DNA of 64,000 bases from Limosilactobacillus urinaemulieris (GTDB lineage: Bacteria; Bacillota; Bacilli; Lactobacillales; Lactobacillaceae), in contig NZ_JABUXR010000004.1 in NCBI RefSeq assembly GCF_014838745.1, positions 85,392 to 149,391 on the forward strand, read 5' to 3'. Positions 59,307 to 64,000 of the stretch are shown here, piece after piece. A program made the translations under genes and the position numbers. The notes below the pieces were generated by a model. That model was not told where the DNA came from. It made no database searches and was given only the letters and a program-made list of their open reading frames with translations. Each line of letters begins with the position of its first letter. The stretch's first letter is position 1.

Positions 59307-59845
59307 TGTTGACCTCCCTCGCTATTAACAATCCCAATCGACTGATTAAGGTAGCGGTTGGTTTCAAGAACCGTCTGGAAAACCGAGACTAGTTGGTTTA
59401 TTCCTAATTTACCACTAGTCATTGGTTGTCCTTCACCAACAACTGAAACACTTGTATTAGCCGACGTCAATGGTGGAACGCGGACAATCGTATACGGGAT
59501 TTCAAACTCATCAATCATCTTAATTGCATATTGATGCGTCATTATCATCGAACGTGCATCCTTACCATACCACTTCTCTACTTGCTCAAGCGAAGCATCG
59601 TCTGCTGTTCCAGGAACACTTAACATGATAATTTTTATTGGTAAAAACGTACTCTGATCTATTAAGTCGGCCAATTCCTGAACTTCATCATCCACGTAAT
59701 CGCTTGGCTTTGGTAACCAGCATAGGATATCGCCTGATTGAAATTGAACCCTGAAATTTGTTGATACAACGGCATCCGGCACCTTCTTCATAATCTTAAG
59801 TGCCAATTCGTCCTCCCGGCTATCAACCAGTACTACTCTACCCAC
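59303..59845 (-). CDS. NAD(P)-binding-fold protein of SDR/NmrA type, short
   Basis: 180 residues. It resembles the middle and end of an atypical SDR (NmrA-like) protein: VSTNFRVQFQSGD, IIMLSVPGTADDASL, then TIVRVPPLTSANTS and a C-terminal NQLVSVFQTVLE. The usual N-terminal GxxGxxG is missing (start RVVLVDSREDELAL), so cofactor binding is doubtful. GTG at 59845 lies 7 bp after AGGAGG. The ATG at 59851 is too close. Sits between the pseudo-ABC and DUF1836 genes, overlapping the latter. Confidence 0.7.
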   Translation of the reverse strand: MGRVVLVDSREDELALKIMKKVPDAVVSTNFRVQFQSGDILCWLPKPSDYVDDEVQELADLIDQSTFLPIKIIMLSVPGTADDASLEQVEKWYGKDARSMIMTHQYAIKMIDEFEIPYTIVRVPPLTSANTSVSVVGEGQPMTSGKLGINQLVSVFQTVLETNRYLNQSIGIVNSEGGQQ

Positions 59846-59865
59846 ATGCATTCCTCCTTAAGCAC

Positions 59866-60732
59866 TTACCAAGTCATCAATTCATCCTCCACCGTTGCGT
59901 CCTCAATCCGAACATCAGTAATCGTGCTCTGCTCTAAAAGCGGCAGCAAGACTTGAATATTACCGGTGAAAAGGAAGCGTGTTTCTTTCGGGGCTTCTTC
60001 TAACATATGAGCTCCTAATTTTACCGCATTTTCAACCGGAAAACCTGTTCCAATTATTGTTACTACACAATCAACGCTATCCAACATTTCAACATTACGA
60101 GCAGATGTAAGGTGGCTGCCTTCAAAATAATAAATTATTTTAGAAAAACGCATCAGTGTTGAAACGTCCTGACTCGTAAAAATGACTAATGAGTCAGTCT
60201 TTTTAGTATAGTCCGCAACCAGCTCACTCATTGTTAGGCGACTATTCTCATCAAGACCATCAAAGGCATTATCAAGAAGAACAATCGGCCGACACCAAGA
60301 AAGGAGCAGCACAATTCGAAGCTTTTGCTGTTCGTCGGGAGTTAAGTCCGCAATTCGCTTTCCTGGAACAATGCCAAGCGATTCAAGCATTTGATTGGTC
60401 TGATCAACCGTTAAAACATTTTGGTGATGCTTAAGGGAATTTTTTACTACCTTTAAAACGGTTTTCCCCTTCAGTTCAACATCATCAAAATGGGCTACCA
60501 GTGGGTTCCCGTGACGACGATTTACCTTTCCTAACGGCTCGCCATTTACGAGTACTGCTCCCTCTTCAATACTCCCCTGAGCATCTAAGAGCTGCTTTAA
60601 TGCTGTTGTCGCACCATTATCATTGCTACAAAAAGCAATCACTTGTGGCGAAGTTAACTCTAACGAAACATTTTCAAGTTGATCCCCAGACTTAGCATCG
60701 AATGTTAGGTTATCTAAAACAATACTACTCAA
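59866..60732 (-). CDS. ABC ATPase-like protein lacking catalytic residues
   Basis: 288 residues with the outline of an ABC ATPase, but each catalytic motif is changed. The P-loop reads SNDNGATTAL, missing the Gly-Lys pair. The signature is LTPDEQQK instead of LSGGQQ. Walker B is IVLLDNAFDGLD with Asn for Glu, and the H-loop is SQD. The fold could still bind something but should not hydrolyse ATP. A further 100-residue C-terminal part follows. No permease is near. TTG at 60732 with GGGAGG at 7 bp is preferred over ATG at 60759, which has no site. First gene of the operon. Confidence 0.75.
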   Translation of the reverse strand: MSSIVLDNLTFDAKSGDQLENVSLELTSPQVIAFCSNDNGATTALKQLLDAQGSIEEGAVLVNGEPLGKVNRRHGNPLVAHFDDVELKGKTVLKVVKNSLKHHQNVLTVDQTNQMLESLGIVPGKRIADLTPDEQQKLRIVLLLSWCRPIVLLDNAFDGLDENSRLTMSELVADYTKKTDSLVIFTSQDVSTLMRFSKIIYYFEGSHLTSARNVEMLDSVDCVVTIIGTGFPVENAVKLGAHMLEEAPKETRFLFTGNIQVLLPLLEQSTITDVRIEDATVEDELMTW

Positions 60733-61012
60733 ATCAAGTCCTCCCAAATTAAGAAACATTATAGATTAATTTTATCATGTAATTATATAAATAGACTATG
60801 TCATCGGTTCAAAATGATTTTTATATTTTGCTAATTACCAATTGCTTAAATATTTCTTAGGCTATTTTTAGAGCTTAATGGTTTTCGCCATTATTTACAA
60901 TACTATCAGCAATCCTTAATAATAAAATAATTTATACTGTTATTTATCGCCCTATTCATCTAAAATAGACTAAGAATCAATTACGTTATAATAAATAGAA
61001 AGAGGATCTCAA

Positions 61013-61474
61013 ATGACAGCAATGAACATTATTTATATCTCTATTGAGGGAAATACGCGTTCATTTCTTAGTCGTATGGAAACATACGCTAAGCAACAAC
61101 ATAGTTTTAATCCCAGCAGCCCACTATTAAACCTTAAGGAAATCACTGACCAAACGGAACCAGCTGATGAACAAGAACCATTTTTTGTTTTTGTTCCGAC
61201 ATACTTAGACGGTGGAGATGGTATTACTTCTGGCTTTACAGAAATTATGACTACCGCTCTAGGCGAATACATCGCTTACGGCGATAATGCTAAGAAGTGT
61301 CTTGGAATTGTCGGCAGTGGTAATCGAAACTTCAACGAACAATACTGCCTAACTGCAAGAAAGTACGCTAAGCAATTTGATGCTCCTTTCCTCGCTGATT
61401 ATGAACTCCGCGGAACCTCTCAAGACATCGAGGTTATCTACGATCGGCTTGCAAAGAGATGGAATGAAAAATAG
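61013..61474 (+). CDS. nrdI: NrdI-like flavodoxin
   Basis: 153 residues. NrdI supplies the oxidant for the manganese cofactor of class Ib ribonucleotide reductase. The FMN loop ISIEGNTRSF and later VPTYLDGGDG and GSGNRNFNEQYC are characteristic. nrdE, nrdF and nrdH are not adjacent, as is common in lactobacilli. AGAGG before ATG and a TATAAT at 60987-60992. Its stop is the TAG of TAGAGTATAAGC, similar to the repeat starts. The preceding gap (60733-61012) is AT-rich and otherwise empty. Confidence 0.88.
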   Translation: MTAMNIIYISIEGNTRSFLSRMETYAKQQHSFNPSSPLLNLKEITDQTEPADEQEPFFVFVPTYLDGGDGITSGFTEIMTTALGEYIAYGDNAKKCLGIVGSGNRNFNEQYCLTARKYAKQFDAPFLADYELRGTSQDIEVIYDRLAKRWNEK

Positions 61475-61495
61475 AGTATAAGCAGGATAAAAAAT

Positions 61496-61534
61496 AAAGG
61501 ACTGGGAAAAACGTTTTGTTTTTCCCAGTCCTTT
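61496..61534. terminator. Bidirectional terminator, repeated hairpin type
   Basis: AAAGGACTGGGAAAAAC pairs with GTTTTTCCCAGTCCTTT around GTTTT. It serves nrdI and the convergent VOC gene. Confidence 0.85.
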
Positions 61535-61552
61535 ACTACTACCAGCTCTTAT

Positions 61553-61990
61553 TTAATCTTCCTGCATCAACTTACCGCTACAAATCAACCAAGTGATTCC
61601 GTATTTGTCTACTACCTGACCAACTTGATTATCAGCTGTTTGATTACCGAACGGAATTGTAACGCGCTGTTCATCAGAGCTTGCTACCTTATTAAATAAC
61701 TGCTTTGCCCCAGCTTCATCTTCGCCAAAATCAATCATGATAGAAACCATTGATGATGGTTGGGGGTTCGTCATCGTTGCATCTGCACAAATTAGCTTCT
61801 GACCAGCAACCTGAAATATCCCACGAAAAGTAGTAGTGCTTAACGAGTCAATATCCAATCCCAAGTTTTCCGCTTGCTCTTCACTAAGTGGTTGGTGATA
61901 AACAATTTCTGCATCAAAGTTCTGAACATAATAGTCCATCGCTTCCTTTGCATTCTCAAATGTTAAATATGGGTATATCTGTGCAGTCAT
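61553..61990 (-). CDS. VOC-family (PhnB/glyoxalase-like) protein
   Basis: 145 residues with two beta-alpha-beta-beta-beta modules of the PhnB-like VOC type: IYPYLTFENAKEAMDYYVQN at the start and GQVVDKYGITWLICSG at the end. Annotated relatives are called 3-demethylubiquinone methyltransferase-like or glyoxalase-like without demonstrated function. GGAGG before ATG. Convergent with nrdI. Confidence 0.87.
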   Translation of the reverse strand: MTAQIYPYLTFENAKEAMDYYVQNFDAEIVYHQPLSEEQAENLGLDIDSLSTTTFRGIFQVAGQKLICADATMTNPQPSSMVSIMIDFGEDEAGAKQLFNKVASSDEQRVTIPFGNQTADNQVGQVVDKYGITWLICSGKLMQED

Positions 61991-62254
61991 GTTTTTCCTC
62001 CGTTAAAATCCTCTTTTTTGATTATATTGTTCATTTTGTGTCACGTCAAACAAGTGTCCCAAAATGAGGCACCGAAAATTCCCTTTCTAATATATTAGAA
62101 CGAGTATTTTTTGATTTTTCATTCGTAATTTTGCTTAATTCTGTATAAAAAGCAAAAAAGTTTTGTTCTAGACCAATTATTTATCAAGAGCGAACGTTCT
62201 TTTCATATAGATAAAAATCTCGGTTGAGCCATTATCTTTGCAAGTCATTCATAG

Positions 62255-62268
62255 CGAAAACGTTTACC
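62255..62268 (+). promoter_or_regulatory. cre-like (CcpA) site and promoter region of zwf
   Basis: CGAAAACGTTTACC resembles the cre consensus (about 12 of 14 in the degenerate form). A TATAAT follows at 62299-62304 without a clear -35. The rest of the 359-bp gap before zwf (61991-62349) is AT-rich. I see no riboswitch or gene in it. Confidence 0.5.
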
Positions 62269-62349
62269 ATTTTTAATGCAGAATCGCTGTTGAAAGTATA
62301 TAATTGTAACGTTAGAAGATTTTCTGAATATTCAGAAGGAGTGAACATT

Positions 62350-63828
62350 TTGGCTACAGAAAATAAGGCATTAATTACATTATTCGGTGCAACTGGTGAC
62401 TTAGCTAAGCGGAAGCTTTACACTTCCCTTTTCAAGCTTTATCAAAAAGGCTACTTAGCTGACCACTTTGCATTACTTGGTACTTCACGTCACGAAATGA
62501 GCGACGAAGAATTCCAAGAAATGGTTTTAAATTCAATTAAGGATATTCCTGCAAAGGATGGCGAAGCAGAAGCATTTTCTAAGCATTTCTTCTACTGTGC
62601 TCATGATGTTACTAAACCAGAACATTATGCTAAGTTGAAGGATCGCTTAACTGAGCTTGACAAGCAATTCGGTACTGAAGGTAACCGTTTATTCTACATG
62701 TCAATGGCTCCACAATTCTTTGGTACTATTGCTATCAACATCAAGAAGCAAGGCTTATTAACAGATGATGGTTACAACCGTCTTGTTATCGAAAAGCCAT
62801 TCGGTCGTGACTTCGATTCAGCTAAGAAGTTGAATGACGAATTATCACAAACATTCGAAGAAAACCAAATCTTCCGAATTGACCACTATCTTGGTAAGGA
62901 AATGGTTCAAAACATCCAAGCATTGCGTTTTGGTAACCCAGTTATCGAAGCTCTCTGGAACAACCGTTACATTGACAACATCCAAGTAACCCTTAGCGAA
63001 AAGCTTGGTGTTGAAGAACGTGCCGGATACTACGACAATTCTGGTGCTTTACGTGACATGGTTCAAAACCACATCATGCAAGTTGTCGCTCAACTCGCAA
63101 TGGAAGAACCAGTTGCCTTTACTGACGACGATGTTCGTGTTGAAAAGATCAAGGCATTGCGTAGTTTACGTGTCTACACCCCATCACAAGCCGCTGCTAA
63201 CTTTGTTCGTGGTCAATATGGTGCTGATGGTAGTCAACCTGATTACCGTCACGAAGATGGTGTTGATCCAGAATCAGGCACTGAAACATTCGTTGCTGCT
63301 AAGTTAATGTTTGATAACTACCGTTGGTCAGGTGTTCCATTCTACGTTCGGACTGGTAAGAAGTTAGCTGACAAGTTTACACGGATTGATGTAGTCTTCA
63401 AGAAGCCATTAATCGATATTTTTGCTAATCCAAACTCTGGTAATGAACAAGCACTTCATTCCAACGTTTTAACTATCTTTGTTGAACCTAAGTCTGGCTT
63501 TGCTCTTCAATTAAATGCTAAGCACGTTGGTCAAGGTTACACAACTGAACCAGTTGACCTGAAGTTCCTCCAAAGCGATTCTGCCAAGAAGGAATCACCA
63601 GAACCATACGAACGTCTTTTCCACGATGCTCTTGAAGGCAACCACACTAACTTTGCTTCATGGGCTGAAATTGCTTACGCATGGAAGTTCGTTGACGTTA
63701 TTCGGAACCTCTGGGACATCGAAAAGCCACAATTCCCTAACTACACTCCAGGATCAATGGGTCCTGCCGCAGCTACTGAATTGTTAGCTCGTGACGGTTG
63801 CAAGTGGGTTTACGATCTTAACAAGTAA
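62350..63828 (+). CDS. zwf: Glucose-6-phosphate 1-dehydrogenase
   Basis: Oxidises glucose-6-phosphate to 6-phosphogluconolactone with NAD(P), the entry to the 6-phosphogluconate/phosphoketolase route whose key enzyme is also in this window. 492 residues, full length. NADP motif GATGDLAKRK (13-22), active-site RIDHYLGKE (near 175), and GVPFYVRTGKKL. The start is TTG at 62350 with AGAAGGAGTG at 7-8 bp. The frame open to 62224 has no ribosome binding site and runs through the promoter. Highly biased codon use. Confidence 0.97.
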   Translation: MATENKALITLFGATGDLAKRKLYTSLFKLYQKGYLADHFALLGTSRHEMSDEEFQEMVLNSIKDIPAKDGEAEAFSKHFFYCAHDVTKPEHYAKLKDRLTELDKQFGTEGNRLFYMSMAPQFFGTIAINIKKQGLLTDDGYNRLVIEKPFGRDFDSAKKLNDELSQTFEENQIFRIDHYLGKEMVQNIQALRFGNPVIEALWNNRYIDNIQVTLSEKLGVEERAGYYDNSGALRDMVQNHIMQVVAQLAMEEPVAFTDDDVRVEKIKALRSLRVYTPSQAAANFVRGQYGADGSQPDYRHEDGVDPESGTETFVAAKLMFDNYRWSGVPFYVRTGKKLADKFTRIDVVFKKPLIDIFANPNSGNEQALHSNVLTIFVEPKSGFALQLNAKHVGQGYTTEPVDLKFLQSDSAKKESPEPYERLFHDALEGNHTNFASWAEIAYAWKFVDVIRNLWDIEKPQFPNYTPGSMGPAAATELLARDGCKWVYDLNK

Positions 63829-63872
63829 CATAAATTATCGATAAGGTCTGAGAAGAAAATAATTTTGGGTAT

Positions 63873-63930
63873 CTGTGAGTGGTATTGATGGATATCGATA
63901 CCACTCACAGAAATGTGGGTGGTATTTTTT
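63873..63930 (+). terminator. Overlapping hairpins after zwf: terminator with a competing upstream arm
   Basis: ATACCACTCACA (63898-63909) pairs with TGTGGGTGGTAT (63914-63925) over a GAAA loop and runs into TTTTT, a classic terminator. The same arm can pair instead with CTGTGAGTGGTATTGAT (63873-63889) in a 17-bp stem. The two folds exclude each other. The rest of the window to 64000 holds no readable gene. Confidence 0.75.
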
Positions 63931-64000
63931 ATACAAAAAGACAATCAATTCTTAAAAAGAAAAATTTTTGATTGGCAAAACCATAACAGGTTCGTTTGAG

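Noticed and set aside
62224-62349. N-terminal extension of zwf by 42 codons
   Set aside because: The extension covers the cre-like site and promoter and does not match the family. TTG at 62350 with AGAAGGAGTG gives the usual N-terminus.
1-64000. CRISPR arrays, insertion sequences, prophage or plasmid replication genes
   Set aside because: No regularly spaced direct repeats, transposase, integrase, phage structural or rep genes were recognised in the readable proteins.

Overview
The window is chromosomal DNA of an obligately heterofermentative lactic acid bacterium, most likely a Limosilactobacillus. The evidence is a long xylulose-5-phosphate phosphoketolase together with glucose-6-phosphate dehydrogenase, AGGAGG-type ribosome binding sites with frequent TTG starts, T-box and TPP leaders, YkoEDC and BusAB/OpuC-like transporters, and the usual set of short lactobacillar membrane proteins. 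The sequence alone does not fix the species. No prophage, insertion sequence, CRISPR array or rRNA operon was seen.

Layout. 1-6.1 kb: end of a nucleobase permease, then a methionine block (Met-specifier T-box, NhaC-type transporter, metE-metF, divergent LysR regulator). 6.4-7.6 kb: an MFS exporter with a frameshifted C-terminus. 7.7-13.0 kb: a histamine locus read leftward, hdcP (antiporter), hdcA (pyruvoyl histidine decarboxylase), hdcB (maturation protein) and a linked hisS with an attenuator leader, beside a tRNA-His gene. 13.2-17.1 kb: a YfcC-type transporter divergent from a GlnKL-like two-component system. 17.3-19.9 kb: an ArcT-like aminotransferase with an ArcD-like antiporter. 20.4-26.5 kb: phosphatase, LTA-synthase-type enzyme, a broken D,D-carboxypeptidase, an L,D-transpeptidase and two tiny membrane proteins. 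26.5-34.3 kb: ferredoxin/flavodoxin reductase, nucleoside hydrolase, TPP riboswitch with ykoEDC, and a Na+/H+ antiporter with an internal stop. 34.5-43 kb: hydrolase, XRE regulator plus methyltransferase, MFS exporter, a 25-residue membrane peptide, a stand-alone structured RNA, lplA, usp and a Tet(M)-like GTPase. 43-49 kb: betaine-type ABC transporter with a divergent Rrf2 regulator, ROK kinase and a broken amino acid permease. 49-64 kb: phosphoketolase, a broken acyltransferase, regulators and peptidase, a pseudo-ABC/SDR/DUF1836 operon, nrdI, a VOC protein and zwf.

The most striking signals are regulatory. The hdcA promoter has a TTGACA -35 and a TATACT -10 separated by 18 bp made wholly of TA repeats, a configuration expected to switch by slippage. 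The hdcA and hdcP leaders carry perfectly complementary 16-nt stretches, and a cre site lies over the start of the hdcA transcript. This suggests histamine production is both catabolite-controlled and possibly phase variable.

A second theme is a family of modular intergenic hairpins with covarying arms. Their units begin TAGAGTG and repeatedly supply the TAG stop codon of the gene in front. A third is gene decay: three genes are interrupted by in-frame TAA codons and two by one-base frameshifts.
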